A DNA stretch of 64,000 nucleotides, taken from the NCBI RefSeq assembly GCF_030867145.1, contig NC_134440.1, positions 1,488,001-1,552,000 on the forward strand, read 5' to 3'. Made by a program: the position numbers and the translations under genes. Below the pieces are notes generated by a model. It saw only the letters and a list, made by a program, of their open reading frames with translations, was not told where the DNA came from and ran no database searches. Position 1 is the stretch's first letter. The number at the start of each line of letters is the position of its first letter. Positions 11,414-22,900 of the stretch are shown here, in pieces. This DNA is from Opisthocomus hoazin. Its lineage: Eukaryota; Chordata; Aves; Opisthocomiformes; Opisthocomidae.

Positions 11414-12450
11414 GACGCTCTCTGTGCCGAGCGCGGCGGCTGCCGTCCGGTGCCGGCCTGGCCTGGCCGCTGCCCGCTGAGGCCCGGGAAGTCGGGGCCC
11501 GTCCCTCTCGGCGGGTCCGGCTCACAGCCTCCGGGGCGCCCGGGGTTCCCGCCGCAGGCGGCCTGGACGGGCGGACTACGCGGCCCACAAGGCCTTGCGG
11601 CGGCGGCCGGCTGCCACTCAAAGTAACGTGGGGCGGCGGGGGCCAGGGCGGTGCGCGGGGGCGCCGGGGCCGGGGCCTGGGTGGGCTCGGGGCCGTTAAC
11701 CCGGGCTCAGCCTCGGTCTGAGCCTCTGCGGGCCTGGAGCAGGTGGCGGGAGCCCCGGTGCCGCGGGAGGAGGGAGGTCCCCGCCTGGCCCTGGGGCTCT
11801 TGGCTGCGCCGCGGGGGTCCCGGTGGCTCTTGGAGAGCGGCGGCAGCGGGCGCTGGACCGTTAACCCGGGGCGGGCCGAGCCGGGGGCGATCGCGCCCCG
11901 TGGGCAGCCCCCGCCCGGGCAGCGGCCCCGCGCCGGGCGCCGCGCCGGGCCCGGGCCCCAGCGCAGCGGGGCGGCTCTCCCGGCCGGGGGCCCTGCCCGG
12001 TGCCCGCTTGCCCCCCGCTGCCGGGCGCTGGCGGGAGGGCGAGGAGCGGCCCGCGGGCGGTGCGGGGACCGGCTGTGCCTGGGCGCTGCACGGGCAGGCA
12101 CGGGGTTGCGTGTTTAATGCCTCACGTTTCACCCTTATCTTTTATTAATCGTGTTATTTACTCGCTGCGTGCTGGCGGCGGCCAGGGCGGGGGCGAGACG
12201 GTGGGCACCAGGGGCTCCCTCCCCTGCCCCGTCGGCAGCCGCCGCCCACCCCCGCAGCAGGGACGGCCCGGCTGGGATCGGGCCCCTCCAGCCCAGCGGG
12301 TCCCCGCGCCAGCATCCAGCCTCTGCGCCTTCGCCTTCCCTGGCCGCGGGCGTTCACCGGGCAGACCCAGCGCCGCAGGCAGGGTGGGCTGCAAGCCCCC
12401 CACCTCTGCTCCAGAGCCCTTGGAAAAACCCTTTCGTGTACGCATGTACC

Positions 12451-15400
12451 CCTCTGTGTGTAGATCATCTGCCCGCACATATGAATATACAGACTTTAAT
12501 CCAATGTAAAGTTTTAAGATAATTTATTTTTGGTTTGCTTGTCTTATTGGGGGAGGGTTGGTTTTTTTATTTAAAGAAACTTTTTTTCAAAAGCTGGAAA
12601 CAATTCAGATCATGTTTCAAGGGAAGGAGAAACTGAGAGGATGTTTTGCAGCATTTTTCAAAACTCCTTACCAAAAATTGCCAGTTTTCCTTAGGCAGTT
12701 TCTCTGCTCTCCTGTCTTGGAGAGTGACACAGGTAAACCAGGAACAGGCAGCTCCAGAATGATGGATGTCACACGTGTCTTCATCACCCTCCATCACTGA
12801 TTGACGTGGGCCCTGGAGCAGGACAGCCTGTAACCCAGAGATTAATTTGCTTCAGCATGTGCTTGGACTGGGGAGAAAACAGCTGTGGTTAACCCTTTGC
12901 ACCCCGAGCCCTCTGGATGCGTCAGCAAAGGGAGCTGCTCCCGCTCCTCCCTTGGGCTCGGGGTGCAGGCGCAGGGCAGAGCACGGGGCTGAGCTCCGGC
13001 TGCCCCAGGGTGCTCAGGCCCCTGGGCCCGGCCGCTGCCCGCAGCAGCCACGCACTTGTGCCTGGCAGAGCCCCAAGGGACGAGGGTGTTTGAAATCCAC
13101 TCCGGGATCGAGAGGCGAGTGCCGTAAGTAGGAGTTCTTCCGGGAAGTGCAGCCCCGGCTCCGTGCTCTGGGTCGAGCCGTTCCTCTCCCCTCGCACCTC
13201 CTTGTGCAGCCTCCCACACCCGGTGCGTCTTCAGAGCGGAGGGTCAAGGGCAGAGACCACCGCATCCCTTGGCGATGCCGATGGGCGGCCAGGGCTCACC
13301 ACTCTCAGGCCTGCACACGCTCAGTCCCTGCTCCAGCCCTCGGTGTGAAACCCCAGCCCCCCGGGTACCCCCTTCTCCCACCGTTCTGCTCAGCTCCGCT
13401 TCCCTCCATCCCCTCCAAACACGGGCACTGGGCTGGCCACCGGTGAAGAGCCATGGGCAGCCCTCCCACCCAAGGGGGCTGCTCTCACAGCACCAAGCCG
13501 CTGCGTGCCCGGTGTTGCAGGTGCCCACCGGCCTGGCAGGAGGCTGCTGGGGACGGGCCGGGCGCAGGGGCACGGCTGGGACCCAGCACTGCGGCTGGGG
13601 ATGCCCCGTTCTTTCCGGGCTGCATCGCTGCGGCCTCGGGCCCACGCGTGTTCAGGGCCCACTGGGTTTAAGCACATGGGGCAAGCTCAGCCCTGGGTGG
13701 GCTTTTCAGCAGCTGCACGGCAGTGGGTTTGCACGCAGGGTTTTTGGGTTGAGAGGGCTGTTACGGGGTGGGGGAGCAAAGCCAGGGTCACCAGATTTAG
13801 ACGATTCGGATTTTCCTTAGCGGGACTGAATCAAGCAGTTTGCCCTGTGGAAGGAGGGAGCAAAGGTGCCCATGGTGTTCCCAAACCATCCCATTTTCAG
13901 CTCCTCACTTGTGTAGTTGAATGAGGATCCTTGAACTCAGCGGAGCCGAGTTCCTGACACCCTCAGACAACCTGAACTTCCCTGGGCATTTATACCAGCA
14001 GCTGGCACAAACAGGGGCCTCATGCTAGCTGGAGTCTGTCCTGGAATGGACAGAAGATGAGAAGGGGAACTGAGGGAAGGGACTGGCAGGAAGTCTGCGA
14101 GAGCTGAGTCAAAGCTGTACTGGAAATCACGGTTCTGCAGTGCGCTGAGCCACGCTCCTGGGACCAAACCACAAGTCCCCATCCCCGGGCCCCCACTGCT
14201 GTCACCTGCTCTTTAACGCCACGTGAACCCAGAGCTCTGCAAGGCAAACCACCTGCGGGGGGGGGGGGCTCTCCTGCCATGCCTGGGGAGGGCCCCCTGG
14301 CATCCTGCAGAGCCAAAGTGCTCCCGTCCACAGCCCCTGCGCTGCTGCACTCCCACGGTGCCGGGGGCACCCCATCACCCCAGGGCTGCAGGCCAGAGGG
14401 CCGCCCACAAAAAGAGATGTGGGAGCCCCTAGAGCAGCCCAGCAGCTGACAGACTCTTGTCTCTGGCGCTGCCTTCGATCTGTATGTTGGCTCCTGTTTG
14501 CACTTACCAGCTTTGAGTGGTTTTTAATTATTGATGCCTCTTTTAGCTTTTATCTCGTGCTCGCTGCAGCCAGGAAGGGCTTGGCGTCCCTGCATTAGTG
14601 ATGAACCGGGAAGGAGGCCCTGCTCCAGCACGCTGCAAAGCATTCCTGGCTTGCAGACTGTGCCATTGTTTCAAGCAAAGCTGGGCTGAAAAATGAGGAG
14701 GGTGGGAGCGGAAGGGGGATGTGGTGGAGGCGATTCCCGCTGCTGCCACAGAGGCGACAGGGATCTGTCCTATGGGAAAAAGCTGAAGGGGATGGACCAA
14801 GAGGCAAACAGGTGTGGAAACCTCATTCACCCAGTGAAAAAATGGCATCCGCTCACCTCATCGAGGAGGAAAGATGCCGCTTTACGACTCCCCCTCCAAG
14901 TGACAGGCAGGTGGAGGTGGGGAAGAGATGTGACACAGCAGAGTTTTGCCAAGCCCCTGGCAGCTGCAAGCAGGAATCGATGTCAAACCTAGGCTAAACG
15001 CTGCGCTGCTGAGTGGGCAGGGCATGGGGCACTGACGGACAGGGTCCGGGTCCTGCCCTCCGGACTCTGCTGCCTCTCCATCCGCTGTAGCTGAAAGCCC
15101 TCTGGACAGCGGGATGGTGGTTGGCAGTAGGTTGCTCTCTATCCCCCCTTAATGAGCCAGGGCTTTGCTGAGCTTTTCCAAGGATCCCCGTGCCTGGAGA
15201 GCTGGTTCTCAGCCCATCTGCCTGTGTCCCTCTCCCACTCTTGTACCACGACCTCTCACGCACAAAGGAAGAGGTTTCTCTGCCAGAAACCAGTCTTAAA
15301 CCATCCCTGATCAGCAGAGCTTTGGAGGCCCCAGGTCACCCACTTCGCACAAGCATCGAGCCTCTTCTGCCAGGGCGGGAGAGGGGCTCCTGGCTCCAGT

Positions 15401-17709
15401 TATCAGAGAGGTTACAAGGCGGAACAGCCTGTTTGGAAGGAGAGAAGCTGTTTCCTCAAGTCGGCAGCCACTGGGACACTCCCGAGGGAGGTGTTCTTAA
15501 CCCATTTTTTGCTGCTGGTATGGGTTAGATTTGCAGCTGTTGGTATGCAGTTAGGTTTGCGCTCAGATCTGCTAAGGGGCCTTATGAAATTATTCCCTTT
15601 GGAGAGCAGGAAGCAAATGTGGTGGTTGCAAACAGAGGCAGGCTGGAAGCACAGGGAACTGCAGAGCTGCTTGTCTGCAGGACAGGGTATTGGAGTGCCT
15701 CCCCCCACCCAGAGAAACACTTTGGGTGTGAAGCCAGCTCGCTTCAGGAATGGGTCACTGGGGGGACGCAGGAGTGGAGCACGAGGTTCAGCTCAGCATC
15801 TGCTGAGAGGTACAGGAGATCTGGAGAGCCCAAAAGTCCTGTCTTTACAGTGGGTTGGTCTCCTGCAGGGAGCAAGCAGATATCCACAGCCCCGTCAGGA
15901 GCGGCTCCCCAGCCCCAGCCTGCTGGCAGCCAAGGATGCTCAGCCAGCAGCCTCGTGGTTCGTTCGACCCCTTGCCCACCGAAGTGAGGCTGCTAATTAG
16001 CTCTAACAGGGACGTCTGTTCCTCTGAAATCACCAGCCTGAAAACACCCCAGACCAATTTCTCCTAAATCCTCCTCCTTTGCGCATCCATCAGGAATAAC
16101 ATCCACTTACCGTGCTCCCTACCCCCAGGCTGAGTTTGAACCAGTGACCTCAAGGTGAAAGCGCTTGAAAAGCTCCAGCCCTCCCCGCAGCCAGCACGCT
16201 CCCAGCGGGGTTTTCAGCAGCGCTTACAGAGTAGAGATTATTTTAGCAACTGTCGCGTCGCAGCAGCCTGGGCCCGAAGCTGTGTCGGCCTTTCACGTCA
16301 GAATCCTGCCCGCTCAGCACCAACGAGGCCCTCGGAGCAGCTGCAAGACCGTGGGGTCAGGCTGCGGCTATCGGCAGCGTTTCAGCCGCCTCCTGAGCGG
16401 GAGCTGCTGCGCAGTGGGGGGGGGGCAGGCGTTGGACCTGTCTGCCTGGAGCTGCAGCCCCCCGGGGGTGCCGAGGCCAGGCCGGCCCCTGCCACGCAGC
16501 AGCAGCTCTGCTCTTGCCATGGGCTCTGTGCTCTGGACCTGCCCTGCGGCAGCCAAGCGGCAATGGTGACTTCCCACAGCACAGGCGATGGCTGCATCAG
16601 GAGAGCATCGGGCCCTGCATGGGGCACCCAGTTTGGCAGGGGACAGGGCTGAGACCCCCAAGCAGCCCCGCAAGGTCCCAGCCAGCAGCTGGAGTCCAAC
16701 GACCATCACCGGAGCCACGCTCTGCTGCAGACCGTGTCCCCCCCACACTCCCTTGCAAGCCTATGCTGGGAGCCCTGCCCCAGCCATCTTCCAGTTCATG
16801 CTGGCGAGGTGTCGCAGACAGATAACAGGAGCATTGTCAAGCCCTCACGCTGCCCACAGGCTCTGTAACCCATCCAAAGCCGCAGCATGGCTGTGCCAGG
16901 CCTGGCCGGGACAGCGGGGCACGGGGCCAAGCCGCACACCAGTCCCTCTGTCCTCTCCTTGCAGCAGGCTGGTCCGTGCCCGCAGACACCCGTCAGCAGC
17001 AGTGCCAAGGAAGGGGCCGAGCAAAGCTGCAGCCCCAGCGGGCATTTCTGCAGCACCAGGCGCCTTTTCTCAAGCCTCTCCCACCCCAGACCTGCTGCAG
17101 CAGACCTGGCCCCAGCCCAAAGCACCACTGCTCTGGAGCCAGACCTGCTCCCATGCCTGAGCTGGTTCAGCAAATCCCACCAAATCCCACGCTCGGGCAT
17201 TTGGCCTGATCCTTGCCCAGTGCCAGCAGGACAGAGGCGCAGCGGCTGCTGCTCCCCTTCAGGCTTTCACCAGGGCTGTCTGCACCGCTGCAGTCCTCCG
17301 AGCTCGGTGCGCAGCCAGGGGCACCAGGACATGCCCCCCCCTCCCTCCTCCCCCCCCCATGGCTTCCTTCCCAGGGGAAGGAAATCTTCCCACTCCAGCT
17401 GGCCTGGGAGATACAGAGGGGAAGATGTTATCAGGGCAGAGCAGGCTCTGAAGCCACAGGACAGCTCCAATTATTGAGAGCCAATTCCACTACAGCAATC
17501 TCAGCCCGAGGGCAACACAGGCCAGATTTTCCAGAGGGGCCGAGTGCTACAGAAGCAGCTTATCCATTGCACCCACAGGAAAACAGAATTACGCACACGC
17601 AGAGCAGACCTGCGGCAGCCCACGCCGCTCCTGCTCCAGCGGGGAGCTGATAGCCCTCGGTGGCACTTTGCTCCAGCCCTCCTTGCTTTTCATCCAGAGA
17701 GCTCTCAGG
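12451..17709. other. Intergenic spacer between TLE2 promoter and TLE5 3' end
   Basis: I see no convincing exon, RNA gene or recent transposon here. An AT-rich stretch (about 12440-12600) directly follows the CpG island. The remainder is moderately GC-rich, and its open frames look like chance. Confidence 0.6.
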
Positions 17710-18192
17710 TCACAGAATCACAGAATAGTAGGGGTTGGAAGGGACCTCTGTGGGTCATCTAGTCCAACCCTCCTGCTGAAGCAGGGTCACCCAGAGCAGG
17801 CTGCACAGGACCTTGTCCAGGCGGGGCTGGAATATCTCCAGAGAAGGAGACTCCACAGCCTCCCTGGGCAGCCTGGGCCAGTGCTCCGTCACCCTCAGAG
17901 GGAAGAAGTTCTTCCTCATGTTCAGACGGAACTTCCTGTGCCTCAGTTTGTGCCCATTGCCCCGTCGCTGGGCACCACTGAAAAGAGCTTGGCCCCATCC
18001 TCCTGACACCCACCCTGCAGATATTTGTAGGCATTTATAAGGTCCCCTCACAGCCTTCTCTTCTCCAAGCTGAACAAGCCCAGCTCCCTCAGCCTCTCCT
18101 CGTAGGGGAGATGCTCCAGTCCCCTCATCATCCTCATAGCCCTCCGCTGGACTCTCTCCAGTAGCTCTTCATCTTTCTTGAACTGGGGAGCC
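17710..18192 (-). mobile_element. CR1 LINE fragment, copy C (intergenic)
   Basis: This truncated 3' end of the same CR1 subfamily lies just downstream of the TLE5 poly(A) signal. Relative to copy B it lacks a few bases (CCTTGTCCTGTCACTG is shortened near 17960), which breaks the ORF. It ends at FKKDEELLE, about 18192. Confidence 0.94.
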
Positions 18193-18699
18193 TTTTTACT
18201 GCTACCTGCTTTTGCCTTGCTCTTCAGTTTGTTTTGACTTTGCCTGGGCACCCTCCTTATGCCAGCTCCAGTAGACTCCAGGCAAAGCTCCAGGAGGGAT
18301 CACGTGCTGGAGCAGGATGCAGGCAGCGAAGACCAGCAGCTGTGGAGACAAGAGCGGGAGAGAAGCCAGAACAGAGGTGTCAACGTCAACCCCCCTCCTC
18401 CTGGCTCCCAGGGAAACCCCCGAGGGGGCCTCAGCCCAGGAAGGGCAGCGCAAGGCACTGGGTAAGGCAGGGACGGGCCTGGGGCGCAGCGGGGGGAGGG
18501 CAGCTCCTCTGGCCACCTCCCGCAGCTCGCTGGAAGCAGCGACAGCAACGTGGGGAAACGAAGTCAGAGTCCAAAGTCAGCCAGCAAAGCCACCTGTTCT
18601 CCCCCACCGATTCCCCAGTCTGGGTGGGGCAGGAGAGGGAGGGAAGTATTTTAAAGTCATCTCAAAGGCAGCAAGAAATCAGGCAGCAAGTCACTGTTT

Positions 18700-19739
18700 T
18701 AACCAACCTTCTTATTTCTTTATTTGAAAGGCACAGCTTGTACGTCCTTGATACAGCATTTTCAGTTCCTCTTATTATAGGTCAAGTGATTAAACACAAA
18801 AAGCAAAACAAGATCTTTCTAAAGGACTATATACAAACACCAGATTATTATTTATTCTTTTTTTGTTCCATTTTTGTTTTTTTAGAAGACACGCTAGCGC
18901 ACGGAGATAAGAACAGAGAAAGCTGCTGTATCCTCTACATGGGGGCAGGGGATGCAGGGAGGGGGAGGACCAGGAAAGGCTCTCGGTCTGCCTGCCCCTC
19001 TGCCCAGACACCCGAGCCCCCCGAAGCCGGGTGCTATGCCGAAGGGGAGCAGGTGGCAGAGGCTCCCCCTCGACCCCACGGCCAAGGAGCAGCCGCACAG
19101 AAAGCCCGGCGGCCGAAGCACGTTGCGTGGCTGCGGGACTGGTGAAGAACAGATACATGCAGAACAGCAAGGTGCCGGCCTGGTATTAGTGCAGCAGGGG
19201 CGTGGGGAACGTGGGGACAGGGCTGGGGCGACACGACGAGATCAAGAGCGCTTGGGGAGGGAGGAGATGGTTTCGGGGCAGGGATCCCAGCAGGGAGTTG
19301 TGCAGAAACCGTTAGGATTAAGGGGCATCTTTAAATACCAAGGGGGGAGCGGTGGGCAGAGGGGAGCCATGTGGCACCGAGAAGCTGGGACACCCAGGGG
19401 CAAGCGGCCCCAGAGCAGCCCGCGCCAGGCTCCGGGCTCAGCTCTGAAAGGGAGCAGGGACAGGGAAGCCAGGCTGGGCACAGGGAGAGCACGATCGGCC
19501 ACACGGTTACTGCTACGGCGCTGGCATCGCTGCGGAGCAGCCCGTCCGCTGGGACGGTGGTGGGGGCATCCCCAGGCACTGCTGCCCATGGGAACAGGCC
19601 TGGCAAGCCACCACCAAGCACAAGCCCCCACGATTCTGCTTCGCAGCAACTAGAAAGAGATACTGCATCTTGCATTAACCCGCCCCCCTCCCCCCTCCCG
19701 AGACTGCCCCAGCCCCCTCCCCACGGCCCCCCATTCACT
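18700..19739 (-). other. TLE5: TLE5 3'UTR
   Basis: The region runs from the stop codon at 19740-19742 to just past an AATAAA on the minus strand (18719-18724). Its distal 150 bases (18721-18890) are strongly A/T-rich, in contrast to the GC-rich proximal part. Confidence 0.75.
18719..18724 (-). terminator. TLE5: Poly(A) signal AATAAA of TLE5
   Basis: The plus-strand TTTATT at this position gives AATAAA in the TLE5 transcript direction, about 1.0 kb after the stop codon. Cleavage is expected near 18700. Confidence 0.7.
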
Positions 19740-19961
19740 CTAATCCGATTTGTCCCCGTCGTCATCTTGGTGGGCATCCCCGTCATGGCCGTTCTTGTCC
19801 TCCTTGGAGAGGTGAGCCTGGGAGCCCAAGGCCGAGAGCGAGAGAAGCCCGGTGCCAGCACTGACAGCAGGGAGGGACGGTGGCTGGAGGCCCACAGGGA
19901 GTGGAGTCAGAGGCAGAGCAAGGGCTTGGAGCTGCGACAGCTGGTGAGCTTGAAGCTGCTG
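19740..19961 (-). CDS. TLE5: TLE5 coding exon 7 (stop codon)
   Basis: This terminal exon encodes 73 residues starting [14 protein letters not shown] and ending DDDGDKSD, followed by TAG (19740-19742). The acceptor is TTCTCTACAG. Confidence 0.95.
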   Translation of the reverse strand, partial: QQLQAHQLSQLQALALPLTPLPVGLQPPSLPAVSAGTGLLSLSALGSQAHLSKEDKNGHDGDAHQDDDGDKSD

Positions 19962-22900
19962 CTGTAGAGAACGATGGACAGACAGGAAGACAGGAGAGGG
20001 ATATTGTCATTTTGAGGGCACTTGGACCCCCACTCAAGGGCCTGGGCTGCCCAGATTGTGCCAGCAGCCAAGCTTAAACCAAGGACACCTCAGAATCACA
20101 GAATCACAGAATAATAGGGGTTGGAAGGGACCCCCTGTGGGTCATCTAGTCCAACCCCCCTGCCGAAGCAGGGTCACCTACAGCAGGCTGCACAGGACCT
20201 TGTCCAGGCGGGTCTTGAATATCTCCAGAGAAGGAGACTCCACAACCTCCCTGGGCAGCCTGTTCCAGTGCTCCGTCACCCTCAGAGGGAAGAAGTTCTT
20301 CCTCATGTTCAGACGGAACTTCCTGTGCCTCAGTTTGTGCCCATTGCCCCTTGTCCTGTCACTGGGCACCACTGAAAAGAGCTTGGCCCCATCCTCCTGA
20401 CACCCACCCTGCAGATATTTGTAGGCATTTATAAGGTCCCCTCGCAGGGTCCTGGAGAGCACCGCAGCCTCAGGGAGAAGCGAGAGAGGAGAAAAAAAAA
20501 AAAAAAAAAAAAGAGGTTCTAGAGTCTTCCACTTGTGACAGCCTCAAAAGAAGTCTCAACAGCATGTCCCCAGCACGACATACAGTCCCTAGCCCACAGG
20601 ACATCTGGCCTCGGACTCTGGCATGCTCCAAGGATGTGGTTAAAGCCCTCCCGACCTTGGCCAAGAACAGATGGTGTTTTCATGTCAAGGAGCTGCTGCA
20701 GTTCCTGCTCAAAACCAAAGCTCCTCTCCCTGCACCCTGCTGGGACAGAGCAGGAATCTGCACTCCCTGCAAACCCATGCCCACATCATAACAAGTCTGG
20801 ACAAAACCAGCCCTACGCCACAGGGCCAGCCCAGCACTCGCAGTCTCGTCCCAGCAGGGCTGCAGCACTGCTCCCAGCATGCAGGACACATCCCCAGGTC
20901 ATGACTCCCCTGCCCAGCTCTGTCTTCAAGGACGAAGGCACAGATTCCCATCCCTCTGAACCCAAACTAAACATGCACCACGTACACGGATGATGGAGTT
21001 CAGTTCTGGCGCTGTAACCTGCTTGGCTCGTTCAATGGCTCCCAGCACTTGCTGCTGATGCTGGTGTGGAGGGAAAAGAGGAATTCAGAGTCATTTTTAG
21101 TATTGCAGGGAAGGAGAAGAGGGACCCAGCCCTGCTGGGTCTGACACACAGACACATACATTATCTCAGCTGCAAGCACCGAGATGTCAGGGCACAGAGG
21201 CAGGCTGGCTGACCCCACAGCTGGAGACACCTGCATGCACTTCATGTGTGACCTTACAGCACCGAGGCCCACAGTAGCGAGGAACAGGTAAGGAGGCACG
21301 CTTGTCTCATTCCAGTTCCTCACCACAGGGTCAAGCAGGTCCCCTTGTACTCCTGCCCTCAGAATCACAGAATCACAGAATAGCAGGGGTTGGAAGGGAC
21401 CTCTGTGGGTCATCCAGTCCAACCCCCCTGCCGAAGCAGGGTCACCCACAGCAGGCTGCACAGGACCTTGTCCAGGCGGGGCTGGAATATCTCCAGAGAA
21501 GGAGACTCCACAGCCTCCCTGGGCAGCCTGTTCCAGTGCTCCGTCACCCTCAGAGGGAAGAAGTTCTTCCTCATGTTCAGACGGAACTTCCTGTGCCTCA
21601 GTTTGTGCCCATTGCCCCTTGTCCTGTCACTGGGCACCACTGAAAAGAGCTTGGCCCCATCCTCCTGACACCCACCCTGCAGATATTTGTAGGCATTTAT
21701 AAGGTCCCCTCGCAGCCTTCTCTTCTTCAGGCTGAACAAGCCCAGTTCCCTCAACCTCTCCTCGTAGGGGAGATGCTCCAGACCCCTCATCATCCTCGTA
21801 GCCCTGCGCTGGACTCTCTCCAGTAGCTCTTCATCTTTCTTGAACTGGGGAGCCCAGAACTGGACACAGTACTCCAGATGAGGCCTCACCAGGGCAGTGT
21901 AGAGGGGAAGGAGAACCTCCCTCGTCCTGCTGGCCACACTCTTCTTGATGCACCCCAGGATCCCATTGGCATTCTTGGCAGCCAGGGCACACTGCTGGCT
22001 CATGGTTAACCTGTCGTCCACCAGGACACCCAGGTCCCTCTCCGCAGAGCTGCTCTCCAGCAGGTCCACCCCAAGCCTGTACTGGTGCATGGGGTTGTTC
22101 CTCCCCATGGGTTCCAACCCATGGGTTGTTCATCCCACTCTGCATCCCAGCGATCCTCAACCAGAAGGGCTCTAAGGTGGGCAATGCTGCTCGCTCTGCC
22201 TCTCCTCCCCAGACCTGACACAAAGCGAGACTTGCTAACAAACAAGACAAGCCCTAAACAGAAGGTCTTGGGAAGCTCCGCGCTCCTTGCGACACAGCCC
22301 GGGTCCCAACAGCAGCAGCTGGAAGATGCTGCTGTGGAAGAGCCCAGCACAGCTGCTCCAAACACAGGCAGGAAAACCAGCTCTGTCACGTACTTGAAAA
22401 ACTAAAGGACAACTGTACGTACTTGCTCCTCTGAGAGCACAAGATCTCTGAACACCAGGCCTGTCCACTGCACTCCAGCAAGTGGGTTTTTCTTCCCATC
22501 CTGGCAGCAGGACAGGGTTGGCGAGGAGGAAGGGGTTGCATTAAGATGCAAAAGGTTTCACGATGGCTTAGTTGTTAGACAGCCCTGATCTGATCAGCAA
22601 GCCACTGTGTCTTCCTCAAGAACAGGCAGGTGGGAAAAACCCAGCCTGTCCCCCAACCTCACAGCTAACCCAGACCAAGAAACACAGCCTCCCCACAGCT
22701 AGTCCTGACCAAAAACCAGCCATGGGAACAGCCGTGGAGTTTAGCCTCTGTAGGGTGGTGTGGGAAGATGGACAGATATGGCACTAGAGGTGCTTCATCT
22801 TCCTCCTGCCTTGGGCAGCAACTCCCAAGCCCTCCCAATTAACTTCTCAGGGGGCTGGGAGGAGCCCATCAGCTGCATTAATTAATGAGGCAGAGGAACC

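Larger units (their letters stand above)
9850..12450 (-). promoter_or_regulatory. TLE2: CpG island and promoter region of TLE2
   Basis: This is a very GC- and CpG-rich block covering the first coding exon and more than 2 kb upstream of it. Within it, 11271-11413 is packed with promoter elements, listed separately. The TSS is not determined. The long reading frames inside the block on both strands are explained by base composition. Confidence 0.8.

Noticed and set aside
10480-11721. 413-codon plus-strand frame and overlapping minus frames over the TLE2 CpG island
   Set aside because: Several frames on both strands are open at once, the mark of GC composition and not of a gene.
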